64,000 bases of DNA. Source: Geodermatophilus saharensis. GTDB taxonomy: Bacteria > Actinomycetota > Actinomycetes > Mycobacteriales > Geodermatophilaceae. The position numbers were made by a program, and so were the translations under genes. How positions within the stretch are numbered: the stretch's first letter is position 1; each line of letters begins with the position of its first letter. Where the stretch lies: the NCBI RefSeq assembly GCF_900188205.1, contig NZ_FZOH01000001.1, forward strand, positions 220,359 through 284,358, read 5' to 3'. Below the pieces are notes generated by a model that was not told the origin of the DNA, did no database searches, and saw nothing but the letters and a program-made list of their open reading frames with translations. Positions 11,244-20,089 of the stretch are shown piece by piece.

Positions 11244-13148
11244 ATGGACACCGTCGCGGCCGAGGGCCTGCTGTCCGCATCCTGGCTGGTGATCGCCCTG
11301 CCGCTGCTCGGCGCGGCGGTGCTGCTGCTCGGCGGCCGGCGCACCGACGCCTGGGGTCACCTGCTCGGGACGGCGACCGTCGTCGCCGCGTTCGTCCTCG
11401 GCCTGCTGTGCACCGTGCAGCTGGCCGGCGTCGAGGGTCACGCGGTCGACGCCGAGCTGTTCACCTTCGTCTCCACCGGGTCGCTCGACGTCGGCGCCGG
11501 GCTGCTCGTCGACCCGCTGTCGGCGACGTTCATGCTGCTGATCACCGGCGTGGGCTCGCTCATCCACGTCTACTCGATCGGCTACATGGCGCACGACCCG
11601 CGCCGCCGCCGGTTCTTCGCCTACCTCAACCTCTTCGTCGCGGCGATGCTGCTGCTCGTCCTCGGCGACAACTACGTGGCCCTGTACGTCGGGTGGGAGG
11701 GCGTGGGCCTGGCCTCCTACCTGCTCATCGCCTTCTGGCATGACCGCCCGTCGGCGGCCACCGCGGCGAAGAAGGCGTTCGTCATGAACCGGGTCGGCGA
11801 CGTCGGCCTGGCCCTGGCGATCTTCGTCATGTTCGCCCAGCTCGGCACCGTCTCCTACGAGGGCGTCTTCGGCGGGGTGGGGGCGCTGGCCGGCGGCACG
11901 CTGACGGCGCTGGGCCTGCTCCTGCTGCTCGGTGCGTGCGGCAAGTCCGGCCAGTTCCCGCTGCAGGCGTGGCTGCCCGACGCCATGGAGGGCCCGACGC
12001 CGGTCTCGGCGCTCATCCACGCCGCGACGATGGTGACCGCCGGCGTCTACCTCATCGCCCGCTCCGCGCCCATCTACGACCTCACGCCCACCGCCCGCGG
12101 TGTGGTGCTGGCCGTCGGCGCGATCACGCTGCTCTACGGCGCGATCGTGGGCTGCGCGTACGACGACATCAAGAAGGTGCTGGCGTACTCCACGGTCAGC
12201 CAGATCGGCTACATGTTCCTGGCCGTGGGCCTGGGCCCGGTCGGCTACGCCGCGGCGATCGCCCACCTGCTCACGCACGGCTTCTTCAAGGCCGGGCTGT
12301 TCCTCGGCGCCGGGTCGGTCATGCACGCGATGGGCGACGAGGTCGACATGCGCCGCTTCGGCGGGCTGGCCCGCAGGCTGCCGGTCACCTTCGTGACCTT
12401 CGGCCTGGGCTACCTCGCGCTCATCGGGTTCCCGTTCCTGTCCGGCTACTGGACGAAGGACGCGATCATCGAGGCCGCGCTCGACCGCGGCGACTGGGCG
12501 GGCTGGCTGCTCGGCGGCGTGGCCGTCCTCGGCGCCGGGCTGACCGCCTTCTACATGACCCGCCTGATGCTCATGACCTTCTTCGGCCGGCCGCGGTGGA
12601 CCGAGGACCAGCACCCGCACGAGTCGCCGTCGGTCATGACCGCGCCGATGGTCGTGCTGGCCGTCGGCTCGGTGGCCGCCGGGTTCCTGCTGGTGCAGGT
12701 CTTCCCGCTCGACACCTGGCTCGAGCCGGTGTTCGGCGTCCCCGAGGAGGCCGAGCACGTGGTCGCCCCGGCCCTCGTCGGCCTCGTCGTCACCGCCGTC
12801 ATGGCCCTCGGGGTGCTGGCCGCGTGGCTGTTCGTGGGCCGCCGCGAGGTGCCCGAGGTCGCGCCGGCCCGGGTCTCGCCGGTGGTCCGCGCGGCGCGGC
12901 GGGCGCTCTACGCCGACACGGTCAACGAGTCGCTGTTCATGCGGCCGGGCCAGTGGCTGACCCGCGCGCTGGTGTGGGTGGACAACCGCGGCGTCGACGG
13001 CGCCGTCAACGGCCTGGCCGCCACGCTCGGCGGGTCGTCGTCGCGGCTGGGCCGGGCACAGACCGGCTTCGTGCGCTCCTACGCGCTCGGGATGCTCGGC
13101 GGCGCCGTCGTGGTGGCCGGGGCGCTGCTGGCGGTGACGGCGGGATGA
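11244..13148 (+). CDS. nuoL: NADH-quinone oxidoreductase subunit L
   Basis: NuoL (634 aa) is the distal antiporter-like proton-pumping subunit of complex I. Conserved blocks include [18 protein letters not shown] with the key glutamate, the [28 protein letters not shown] region around residues 240-265, and [15 protein letters not shown]. The C-terminal part contains the lateral amphipathic helix region and a final transmembrane anchor. It has about 16 hydrophobic segments and normal family length. Its stop overlaps an ATG opening a 17-codon frame that ends at the nuoM start. Confidence 0.98.
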   Translation: MDTVAAEGLLSASWLVIALPLLGAAVLLLGGRRTDAWGHLLGTATVVAAFVLGLLCTVQLAGVEGHAVDAELFTFVSTGSLDVGAGLLVDPLSATFMLLITGVGSLIHVYSIGYMAHDPRRRRFFAYLNLFVAAMLLLVLGDNYVALYVGWEGVGLASYLLIAFWHDRPSAATAAKKAFVMNRVGDVGLALAIFVMFAQLGTVSYEGVFGGVGALAGGTLTALGLLLLLGACGKSGQFPLQAWLPDAMEGPTPVSALIHAATMVTAGVYLIARSAPIYDLTPTARGVVLAVGAITLLYGAIVGCAYDDIKKVLAYSTVSQIGYMFLAVGLGPVGYAAAIAHLLTHGFFKAGLFLGAGSVMHAMGDEVDMRRFGGLARRLPVTFVTFGLGYLALIGFPFLSGYWTKDAIIEAALDRGDWAGWLLGGVAVLGAGLTAFYMTRLMLMTFFGRPRWTEDQHPHESPSVMTAPMVVLAVGSVAAGFLLVQVFPLDTWLEPVFGVPEEAEHVVAPALVGLVVTAVMALGVLAAWLFVGRREVPEVAPARVSPVVRAARRALYADTVNESLFMRPGQWLTRALVWVDNRGVDGAVNGLAATLGGSSSRLGRAQTGFVRSYALGMLGGAVVVAGALLAVTAG

Positions 13149-13198
13149 CCGGACGGGCCCAGGAGAGGACGACGGAGAACGTGAGGGCGACGGCGTGA
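13145..13198 (+). CDS. Possible 17-codon coupling ORF between nuoL and nuoM
   Basis: An ATG overlaps the nuoL stop (ATGA at 13145-13148). It opens a 17-codon frame whose TGA at 13196-13198 overlaps the nuoM GTG start (GTGA). The encoded peptide is short, charged and not recognisable. The geometry suggests ribosome hand-over from nuoL to nuoM across the 46-nt spacer, as at nuoJ/nuoK. It could also be chance, because NTGA overlaps are common in this GC-rich genome. Confidence 0.3.
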   Translation: MTGRAQERTTENVRATA

Positions 13199-14946
13199 GC
13201 GACTCCCTGCTGCTCGTGGCGATGGTCGTGGTGCCCGCGGTGGGCGCGGCGGTCGTCGCCGGGCTGCCCCGCGAGCGCACCCCGCTGGCCCGGCAGGTCG
13301 CCCTCGGCGTCAGCCTGGTCGTGCTGGTGCTCGCGGTGCTGGCCACCGTCGCCTTCGACCCCGACGGCGACCGGTTCCAGCTGACCAGCTCCGTGCCGTG
13401 GATCCCCGGCTTCGGCGTCGACTTCGCCCTCGGCGTCGACGGCATCGCCCTGGTGATGCTGCTGCTGGTCGGCGTCCTGGTGCCGGTGGTCGTGCTCGCC
13501 TCGTGGGACGACACCCCGCCGGCGCGGCGGTCGATGCGGACGTTCTTCGCCTGGCTGCTGCTGCTCGAGGCGTGCATGGTCGGCGTCTTCGCCGCCACCG
13601 ACGTCTTCCTCTTCTACGTCTTCTTCGAGGCGATGCTGGTCCCGATGTACTTCATCGTGGGCAGCTTCGGCGGCCCGCGCCGGCAGTACGCCGCGGTGAA
13701 GTTCTTCCTCTACAGCCTGCTCGGCGGGCTGGTCATGCTCGCCGCCGTCATCGGGCTGTACGTGGTCAGCGCGTCGGCGGGGGAGGGGACCTTCGCCTTC
13801 GAGTCGCTGCGGCAGCTCGACATCGACCCCGACGTGCAGCGCCTGCTGTTCCTCGGCTTCTTCGTGGCGTTCGCGATCAAGGCGCCGCTGGTGCCGCTGC
13901 ACACCTGGCTGCCCGACGCCGGCGCCGAGGCGCCGATCGGTGGCGCGGTGCTGCTGGTCGGCGTGCTCGACAAGGTCGGCACCTTCGGGTTCCTGCGCTA
14001 CTGCCTGCCGCTGTTCCCCGACGCCTCCCGTGACTTCGCCCCGTTGGTCCTCGTCCTCGCCGTCGCCGGGGTGCTCTACGCCGCGCTCCTGGCGATGGGG
14101 CAGAACGACATGAAACGGCTGGTCAGCTACACCTCGATCGCGCACTTCGGGTTCATCGCGCTGGGCGTCTTCGCCTTCACCACCGAGGCCGCCACCGGCG
14201 CGGTGCTGTACATGGTCAACCACGGCATCGCCACCGGGCTGCTGTTCCTCGTCGTCGGCATGCTCATCGCCCGCGGCGGCTCCCGGCTGGTCGGCGACTA
14301 CGGCGGGGTGGCCAGCCGCGCGCCCAAGCTGGCCGGGGTCTTCCTCGTCGCCGGGCTCGCGTCGCTGGCGCTGCCGGGCACCAACAGCTTCGTCAGCGAG
14401 TTCCTCGTGCTCATCGGGTCGTTCCCGACCCGGCCGGTGTTCACCGTCCTGGCCACCGTCGGGATCATCCTGGCCGCGCTCTACGTGCTGCTGCTCTACC
14501 AACGCACGATGCACGGCCCGCCGCGCGGCGTGCTGTTCCCCGCCGACCCCGCCACCGCCGACCCCGCCACCGCCGACCCCGCCACCGCCGACCCCGCCAC
14601 CGCCGACACCTCCGCGGCCGGCGAGCCGGCGCCGGCCGGCGGGCACGGGGCCACGGCGGCGTCGGCCACGGCGACGGGGACGGGGACGGCCACGGGGACG
14701 GCCACGGCAACGGGGACGGCGACGCTCACCGAGGCGCCGCCCGCCCGCACCACGACGCTGCTGCACGACCTCACCCGCCGCGAGACGGTCGTCGTCGCCC
14801 CGCTGGTGGCGCTGATCCTCGTCCTCGGCTTCTACCCGCAGCCGCTGGTCCGGCTGATCGAGCCGGCCGTCGCGGCCACGATGAGCGACGTCGGCGCCGA
14901 CCCGGCCGGGACCACCCCCGCCACGACCGAGGGGACCGACCGATGA
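13195..14946 (+). CDS. nuoM: NADH-quinone oxidoreductase subunit M with repeat insertion
   Basis: NuoM (583 aa) is the middle antiporter-like proton-pumping subunit. It has the conserved FFEAMLVPMYFIVG helix with its glutamate, the HTWLPDAGAEAPIGGAVLL block, and MKRLVSYTSIAHFGF. Near residue 440, just before the last membrane helix pair, the chain runs into an insertion of about 70 hydrophilic residues. It starts with four exact DPATA repeats (residues 451-470) and continues as an Ala/Thr/Gly stretch, then rejoins the family at LLHDLTRRETVVVAPL. The GTG start is supported by conserved N-terminal hydrophobic sequence. The stop overlaps nuoN (ATGA). Confidence 0.97.
   Translation: MSDSLLLVAMVVVPAVGAAVVAGLPRERTPLARQVALGVSLVVLVLAVLATVAFDPDGDRFQLTSSVPWIPGFGVDFALGVDGIALVMLLLVGVLVPVVVLASWDDTPPARRSMRTFFAWLLLLEACMVGVFAATDVFLFYVFFEAMLVPMYFIVGSFGGPRRQYAAVKFFLYSLLGGLVMLAAVIGLYVVSASAGEGTFAFESLRQLDIDPDVQRLLFLGFFVAFAIKAPLVPLHTWLPDAGAEAPIGGAVLLVGVLDKVGTFGFLRYCLPLFPDASRDFAPLVLVLAVAGVLYAALLAMGQNDMKRLVSYTSIAHFGFIALGVFAFTTEAATGAVLYMVNHGIATGLLFLVVGMLIARGGSRLVGDYGGVASRAPKLAGVFLVAGLASLALPGTNSFVSEFLVLIGSFPTRPVFTVLATVGIILAALYVLLLYQRTMHGPPRGVLFPADPATADPATADPATADPATADTSAAGEPAPAGGHGATAASATATGTGTATGTATATGTATLTEAPPARTTTLLHDLTRRETVVVAPLVALILVLGFYPQPLVRLIEPAVAATMSDVGADPAGTTPATTEGTDR
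14545..14604 (+). repeat. Four exact 15-bp tandem repeats inside nuoM
   Basis: Four identical head-to-tail copies of GACCCCGCCACCGCC, each encoding Asp-Pro-Ala-Thr-Ala in frame with nuoM. A looser GACGGG/GCCACG hexamer-like tract follows at about 14670-14730, encoding Ala-Thr-Gly-Thr repeats. Identity at every base, including third positions, points to recent expansion by slippage. The unit length is a multiple of three, so copy-number change keeps the frame. Confidence 0.95.
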
Positions 14947-16490
14947 CGATCGAGGCGCCCGACCTGTCGCTGGCCGCCCTCGCCCCGCTGCTGTTCGTCT
15001 TCGGCGCGGCGTGCATCGGCGTGCTGGTCGAGGCGTTCGGCCCGCGCGACTCCCGCCACCCGGTGCAGGTCGCCGTGGCGCTGGTCGGCACCCTCGGCGG
15101 ATTGGTCACCACCGTGCTGCTCGCCGGCACCCGGGAGGTCACCGCCGGCGGCGCGCTCGCCGTCGACGGCGCCGGGCTGTTCCTGCAGGCCACCATCGCC
15201 GGTCTCGGCGCGCTGTCGCTCCTGCTGTTCGCCGAGCGCAACCTCGACCCCGCCCGCTCGGCGTTCGTCGTCTCCGCCGCGGTGCCGGCCGGCAGCGTCC
15301 GCGACCGCGAGCTGCTCACCGTGCAGCGGGTGCAGACCGAGGTCTACCCGCTGGCCACCTTCGCCATCGGCGGCATGATGCTGTTCGTCACCGCCAACGA
15401 CCTGCTGGTCATGTTCGTGGCGCTGGAGGTGCTCAGCCTCCCGCTGTACCTGATCAGCGGCCTGGCCCGCCGGCGGCGGTTGCTGTCGCAGGAGGCGGCG
15501 GTCAAGTACTTCCTGCTCGGGTCGTTCGCCTCGGCGTTCTTCCTCTACGGCGTGGCGCTGGTCTACGGCGCCACCGGCACCGTCCGGCTGGCGGGGGTGC
15601 GCGAGGCGGTCGCGGGCGCGGAGGGCGGCACGCTGGTCGTCCTCGGCCTGGCGCTGCTGGTCGTGGGCCTGCTGTTCAAGGCCAGCGTCGCGCCCTTCCA
15701 CACCTGGACGCCCGACGTCTACCAGGGCGCGCCCACCCCGGTGACCGCGTTCATGGCCGCCTGCACCAAGGTCGCGGCGTTCGGCGCGATCCTGCGGCTG
15801 CTCTACGTCGCCTTCGGCACCGAGGAGTGGACCTGGCGGCCGCTGGTCTATGGCGTCGCCATCGTCTCCATGGTCATCGGCGCGGTGCTGGGCCTGACCC
15901 AGACCGACCTCAAGCGGATGCTCGCCTACTCCTCCGTGGCGCACGCCGGGTTCCTGCTCACCGGCGTCCTGGGCCTGCCGGCCACGGGTGACGCCGCCGG
16001 GTCGGGCCTGCCCGCGGTGATGTTCTACCTGCTCGCCTACGGGCTGACCACGCTCGGCGCGTTCGCCGTCCTCACCCTGGTGCGCAGCGGCGAGGGGGAG
16101 GCCACCCACCTGTCGCAGTGGGCCGGCCTGGCGCAGCGGTCGCCGCTGACCGCCGCGGTCATGAGCCTGTTCCTGCTCGCGCTCGCCGGGATCCCGCTCA
16201 CCAGCGGCTTCACCGGCAAGTTCGCCGTCTTCCGGGCCGCGATCGAGGACGGCGCCTGGCCGCTGGCCCTGGTGGCGCTGCTGGCCAGCGCGGTGGCGGC
16301 GTTCTTCTACCTGCGGGTCATCGTGCTCATGTACTTCTCCGAGCCCGCGGTCGACGGCCCGACCGTCGGCGTGCCCGGACTGCCCACGACGATCGTGCTC
16401 GCGGTGACGGCGGCGGCCACCCTGTTGCTGGGCATCGTCCCCGGGGCGGTGCTCGGTCTGGCCGATCGGGCGGCTATCTTCGTCGGTTGA
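14943..16490 (+). CDS. nuoN: NADH-quinone oxidoreductase subunit N
   Basis: NuoN (515 aa) is the antiporter-like pump subunit closest to the quinone module. The signature regions are VALEVLSLPLYLISGL with its membrane glutamate, FHTWTPDVYQGAPTPVTAFMA around residues 250-270, and DLKRMLAYSSVAHAGF. About 14 hydrophobic helices are seen and the length is normal. The ATG overlaps the nuoM stop. The terminal TGA shares a base with the ATG of the next gene, a polyprenyl diphosphate synthase, so that gene is co-translated with the complex I operon. Confidence 0.98.
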   Translation: MTIEAPDLSLAALAPLLFVFGAACIGVLVEAFGPRDSRHPVQVAVALVGTLGGLVTTVLLAGTREVTAGGALAVDGAGLFLQATIAGLGALSLLLFAERNLDPARSAFVVSAAVPAGSVRDRELLTVQRVQTEVYPLATFAIGGMMLFVTANDLLVMFVALEVLSLPLYLISGLARRRRLLSQEAAVKYFLLGSFASAFFLYGVALVYGATGTVRLAGVREAVAGAEGGTLVVLGLALLVVGLLFKASVAPFHTWTPDVYQGAPTPVTAFMAACTKVAAFGAILRLLYVAFGTEEWTWRPLVYGVAIVSMVIGAVLGLTQTDLKRMLAYSSVAHAGFLLTGVLGLPATGDAAGSGLPAVMFYLLAYGLTTLGAFAVLTLVRSGEGEATHLSQWAGLAQRSPLTAAVMSLFLLALAGIPLTSGFTGKFAVFRAAIEDGAWPLALVALLASAVAAFFYLRVIVLMYFSEPAVDGPTVGVPGLPTTIVLAVTAAATLLLGIVPGAVLGLADRAAIFVG

Positions 16491-17545
16491 TGACCGGACC
16501 CCGTGCCGCCGTCGACGGGAGCGCCCCGGCCGAGGTCTGGCACCGCATCGCCACCCCCGCGTCCACGATGGGGACGTGGCTCCCCTCGGGGTCCCTCGGG
16601 GACTCCCTCGCCGAGGGTCTCGCCCGCGTGGAGTCGACCCTCGCCGCCGCGGTGACCAGCGAGCACCCCTTCGTCTCCGAGGCCGCCGGTCACCTCATGG
16701 CCGCCGGGGGCAAGCGGTTCCGGCCCATGCTGGCGCTGCTCGCCGCGCACCTCGGGAACGCGCGGGCACCGGAGGTGGTGCAGGCCGCCGTCGTCTGCGA
16801 GCTCACCCACCTGGCCACGCTGTACCACGACGACGTCATGGACGAGGCCGACGTGCGCCGCGGGGCGCAGAGCGCCAACAGCCGCTGGACCAACAGCGTC
16901 GCCATCCTGACCGGCGACTTCCTCTTCGCCCGCGCCTCGGACCTGCTCGCCGACCTCGGCCCCGAGGCCGTCCGCATCCAGGCACGGACCTTCGAGCGGC
17001 TGGTCACCGGGCAGATCCGGGAGACCGTGGGCGCCCGGCAGGGCGAGGACCGCGTGGCCCACTACCTCGAGGTGCTCGCCGACAAGACCGGCTCGCTGGT
17101 GGCCACCTCCGCCCGCTTCGGTGCCTCCTTCGCCGGCGTCGACGCCGCCCTGGTCGAGGCGCTGACCCGCTTCGGCGAGGAGGTCGGCGTCGCCTTCCAG
17201 CTCTCCGACGACCTCCTCGACATCGTCACCGACGGCGCCTCCGGCAAGTCCCCGGGCACCGACCTGCGCGAGGGCATCGCCACCCTGCCGGCGCTGATCG
17301 CGCTCGCCGGCGACGACCCCGCCGACGCGCGGCTGCGCGAGCTGGTCTCCCGCCCGCTGTCCGACGACGGCGAGCACGCCGAGGCCCTGACGCTGCTGCG
17401 CGGCTCCGCGGCGCTCGGGCGGGCCGGCGAGGTGCTGCGGGAGTACGCCGACCGGGCGCGCACGTCGCTGTCCGGGGTGCCGGCGGGCGAGGTGCGCGAC
17501 GCGCTGTCGGCGCTGTGCGACTACGTGGTCACCCGCACCAGCTAG
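16490..17545 (+). CDS. Long-chain all-trans polyprenyl diphosphate synthase
   Basis: This protein (351 aa) belongs to the trans-isoprenyl diphosphate synthase family, which extends an allylic diphosphate with isopentenyl diphosphate units. The first aspartate-rich motif is D114-D115-V-M-D118, followed by the DVRRG arginines, and the second is D240-D241-L-L-D244. GGKRFRPML near residue 73 binds the isopentenyl substrate. Position directly after nuoN (1-nt overlap) suggests it makes the side chain of menaquinone, the electron acceptor of complex I; hexa-, hepta- or octaprenyl specificity cannot be read from sequence here. The first 30 residues are poorly conserved, so the methionine at 16568-16570 is an alternative start. 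Confidence 0.93.
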   Translation: MTGPRAAVDGSAPAEVWHRIATPASTMGTWLPSGSLGDSLAEGLARVESTLAAAVTSEHPFVSEAAGHLMAAGGKRFRPMLALLAAHLGNARAPEVVQAAVVCELTHLATLYHDDVMDEADVRRGAQSANSRWTNSVAILTGDFLFARASDLLADLGPEAVRIQARTFERLVTGQIRETVGARQGEDRVAHYLEVLADKTGSLVATSARFGASFAGVDAALVEALTRFGEEVGVAFQLSDDLLDIVTDGASGKSPGTDLREGIATLPALIALAGDDPADARLRELVSRPLSDDGEHAEALTLLRGSAALGRAGEVLREYADRARTSLSGVPAGEVRDALSALCDYVVTRTS

Positions 17546-17573
17546 CGGACGGCGCCGTCCCCGCCGCTCGGGG

Positions 17574-18803
17574 ATGCTCGGCGGGGTGAGGTCCGTCCCC
17601 GTCGTGTTCCTGGCCACCGCGCTGGTGCTCATCGGCTGCTCCGCGGCCGGGACCGGCGACCTCCCCGGCGCGCAGGAGCAGAAGTCCACCGCCACCCCGG
17701 ACGGCGGGGTCGCGGCGCCGGACGGCCTGCCCGCGCTGCGGGTGCAGACCGTCCTCGACGGGCTCGACCACCCGTGGGACGTCGCCCGCGCCCCCGACGG
17801 GACGCTGCTGGTCGACGAGCGCGGCGGCCGGCTCACCGCCGTCGCGCCCGACGGCACCGCCCGCGAGCTCGACGCCGACCTCGCCGACCTCTTCGCCGAG
17901 GGCGAGACCGGCCTGATGGGCCTGGTGCTCAGCCCCGCCTTCGCCGAGGACCGCCGCTTCTACACCTGCCAGGGGGTCGAGGAGGACGGCGGCGCCGAGA
18001 TCCAGGTGATCGCCTGGACGGTGGACGAGGACTGGACCACGGCCACCCGCGTCGCCGACCCGCTGCTCGGCGGCATCCCGGTCAACGAGGCCACCGGCCG
18101 GCACGGCGGCTGCCGGGTGCGCTTCGACCCCTCCGGCGCGCTGCTGGTGGGCACCGGCGACAACGCCGTCGGCAGCCACCCGCAGGACCTCGGCTCCCTG
18201 GCGGGCAAGGTGCTGCGCATCGACCCGGCCACCGGCGGCCCGGCGCCCGGCAACCCCTTCGCCGACGACGCCGACCCCGACACCCGGCTGCTGCTGTCCT
18301 CGGGGCACCGCAACGTGCAGGGCATCGCCGTCCGGCCGGGCAGCGGGCAGGTCCTCACCGTCGAGCAGGGGCCCGACCGCGACGACGAGGTGAACCTGTC
18401 GGTGCCGGGCGGCAACTACGGCTGGGACCCCGACGGCCCCGGCGGGGACTACGACGAGAGCGTCCCGATGACCGACCCCGCGATCCCCGGCGCCGTCCCG
18501 GCGGTCTGGTCCTCCGGCGGCCCCACCATCGCCACCAGCGGCGCGGACGTCGTCAGCGGCCCCCGGTGGGGCGGCTACGACGGGGCGCTGCTCGTCGGCG
18601 TGCTTAAGGACACCGGCGTGCTGGCGCTGCGCCTCGACGGCACCGGCCGGCTGCTGGAGCAGTTCCGCGTGCCCGAGCTGGAGGACACCCTCGGGCGGGT
18701 GCGCTCACCGGTGGCCGGCGCCGACGGCGCCCTGTACCTCACCACCGACAACGGCGGGGGCGAGGACCGCCTGCTGCGGGTCACCCCCGAGCCGTCCCGG
18801 TGA
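17574..18803 (+). CDS. Lipoprotein PQQ-dependent aldose (sorbosone/glucose-type) dehydrogenase
   Basis: This is a secreted lipoprotein of the soluble glucose/sorbosone dehydrogenase family, a six-bladed beta-propeller that oxidises sugars with PQQ. The N-terminus has a hydrophobic signal ending in the lipobox LIGC (C22). Family motifs include HPWDVA, GLMGLVLSP, RHGGCRVRF with GTGDN, SGHRNVQGIA and EQGPDRDDEVN, and a final YLTTDNGGG blade. The natural substrate and electron acceptor are not predictable. The ATG at 17574 and the GTG at 17586 are both possible starts and give nearly the same signal peptide. No PQQ biosynthesis genes lie in the window, so the cofactor may be taken up or made elsewhere. 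Confidence 0.9.
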   Translation: MLGGVRSVPVVFLATALVLIGCSAAGTGDLPGAQEQKSTATPDGGVAAPDGLPALRVQTVLDGLDHPWDVARAPDGTLLVDERGGRLTAVAPDGTARELDADLADLFAEGETGLMGLVLSPAFAEDRRFYTCQGVEEDGGAEIQVIAWTVDEDWTTATRVADPLLGGIPVNEATGRHGGCRVRFDPSGALLVGTGDNAVGSHPQDLGSLAGKVLRIDPATGGPAPGNPFADDADPDTRLLLSSGHRNVQGIAVRPGSGQVLTVEQGPDRDDEVNLSVPGGNYGWDPDGPGGDYDESVPMTDPAIPGAVPAVWSSGGPTIATSGADVVSGPRWGGYDGALLVGVLKDTGVLALRLDGTGRLLEQFRVPELEDTLGRVRSPVAGADGALYLTTDNGGGEDRLLRVTPEPSR

Positions 18804-19339
18804 CGGTCCTGCTGGTCACCGGCGCCCAGGCGTCGGGCAAGTCGACGGTCGGGCGGCTGGTGGCCGGCCGGGCGTCCCGGGGCGTCTTCCTCGACGGCGA
18901 CACCTTCTGGCAGGCGGTGGTCTCCGGCCGCGCGGACATGACCGGGGACCCGACGCCCGAGGCGCTCGAGCAGCTGCACCTGCGGTACCGCGCACTGGGA
19001 CGGGCCGCCGCGGTCTACGCGGCCGCCGGCTTCCGCACCGTCGTGGCCGACAACGTCTACGGCGACGACCTGCGCGTCCTCCGCGACGCCGTCGCCCCGC
19101 TGCGCCTCCTCACCGTCGCCCTGACCCCGGCACCCGAGGCGGTGGTGGCCCGCGAGCGCGGCCGGGGGTCGGGTGCGTACGCGGCATGGTCGGGGTCCGG
19201 GGCGGAGCTGCTCGACGCGGTGCGCACCTTCGACACGTGGGTGCGCGCGACGCCGGCCGACCTGTTCCACGACTCGACCGGCGAGGCCCCCGAGCAGACG
19301 GCGGCCGCCGTGCACGCCTGGGCGCTGCGGGCCCGGTAG
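18800..19339 (+). CDS. P-loop ATP-binding kinase-like protein
   Basis: This small P-loop protein (179 aa) has a Walker A motif GAQASGKST at residues 8-16, an early DGD after the second strand (FLDGDTFW), and a predicted lid region rich in Arg near RERGRGSG. This layout resembles small-molecule kinases such as adenylylsulfate, gluconate or chloramphenicol phosphotransferase-type enzymes, but no subfamily signature lets me name a substrate. The GTG start overlaps the stop of the upstream dehydrogenase (GTGA), so the two are probably co-expressed. It converges on the PNPOx-like gene with a 1-nt gap. Confidence 0.8.
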   Translation: MTVLLVTGAQASGKSTVGRLVAGRASRGVFLDGDTFWQAVVSGRADMTGDPTPEALEQLHLRYRALGRAAAVYAAAGFRTVVADNVYGDDLRVLRDAVAPLRLLTVALTPAPEAVVARERGRGSGAYAAWSGSGAELLDAVRTFDTWVRATPADLFHDSTGEAPEQTAAAVHAWALRAR

Positions 19340-19340
19340 C

Positions 19341-20003
19341 TCAGCGCAGCCGCCGGCCGCGCACGCGGTCGGGCACCGCGACCCCCTCCGGGAGCAGCGG
19401 GTCGGGCTCGGGCTCGCCCAGGACGGTCCGCACCGGCAGCACGCCGGCCCACACCGGCGCGGCGAGGTCGCGCTCGTCCTCGCCGGGCGGGCCGGTGCGC
19501 ACCTTGACGCTGGCCTCGGTGAGGTCCAGCGCCAGCAGCGCCGTCGCCGCCAGCTCCTTGCGGTCGGGCTGCCGGGTGGCCGCCCAGGAGCCCGGCGCCA
19601 GGTGCTCGGTCAGCACCTGCAGCCCGAGCAGCCGCTCGTCGGCGCCGGTCACCACCCGGGCGGTCCCGTGGACGACGGCGCAGCGGTAGTTCATCGAGTG
19701 GTGGAACGCCGAGCGGGCGTAGACGACGCCGTCGACGTGCGTGACGGTGAAGCACACCGGCGCCCCGGCGCCCGCGGCCCGCAGCGTCGCCGCGCCGGTC
19801 GAACCGTGCAGGTAGAGAGTGTCGCCGTGCCGGCCGTAGCCGGTGGGCAGCACGACCGGCGCGCCGCCCAGGACGACGCCCAGGTGCCCGACCAGCCCGG
19901 CGTCGAGGACGGCGTACAGCTCGGCACGGTCGGTGCGGGACCGGGCCGAGCCCCGGCGCACGGTGCTGCGGTCGGTCGGCGAGAGCGGCGGTGCGGTGTC
20001 CAC
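19341..20003 (-). CDS. Pyridoxamine 5-phosphate oxidase-like FMN/heme-binding fold protein
   Basis: The 220-residue product matches the split-barrel flavin-binding family related to pyridoxamine 5-phosphate oxidase (PNPOx). Recognisable pieces are DRAELYAVLDAGLVGHLG, VVLPTGYGRHGDTLYLHGS, CFTVTHVDGVVYARSAFHHS followed by the NYRCAVVHGTARVV strand, and a C-terminal GVLPVRTV block. The GTG start at 20003 gives the usual family N-terminus. It is transcribed away from a MocR-type regulator 86 bp upstream, an arrangement known for regulators of vitamin B6-linked genes. It may be a flavin-dependent reductase or nitroreductase-like enzyme instead of a true PdxH; the activity is unknown. Confidence 0.82.
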   Translation of the reverse strand: MDTAPPLSPTDRSTVRRGSARSRTDRAELYAVLDAGLVGHLGVVLGGAPVVLPTGYGRHGDTLYLHGSTGAATLRAAGAGAPVCFTVTHVDGVVYARSAFHHSMNYRCAVVHGTARVVTGADERLLGLQVLTEHLAPGSWAATRQPDRKELAATALLALDLTEASVKVRTGPPGEDERDLAAPVWAGVLPVRTVLGEPEPDPLLPEGVAVPDRVRGRRLR

Positions 20004-20010
20004 GGCAAGA

Positions 20011-20036
20011 GCCTGCCGGGGCCGGTGGCCTGCCGG
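20011..20036. promoter_or_regulatory. Direct repeats in the MocR/PNPOx divergent promoter region
   Basis: Two copies of GCCTGCCGG (20011-20019 and 20028-20036) lie 17 bp apart in the 86-bp spacer between the divergent genes. A possible minus-10 element TACGCT at 20046-20051 points toward the regulator gene. MocR-type regulators such as PdxR typically bind direct repeats near their own promoter. That this pair is the operator is inference. Confidence 0.4.
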
Positions 20037-20089
20037 AAGGGCCAGTACGCTCCCGTTCCACCAGGCCACTCGGGACCGGAGGACACCGC

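Noticed and set aside
14545..14604. Tandem repeats in nuoM as a CRISPR array
   Set aside because: The 15-bp units are contiguous with no spacers and are translated in frame; there are no cas genes.
19991..20089. Longer N-terminus of the MocR-type regulator from the upstream open frame
   Set aside because: The extra residues have no similarity to the family, and GGAGG lies directly before the GTG at 20090.
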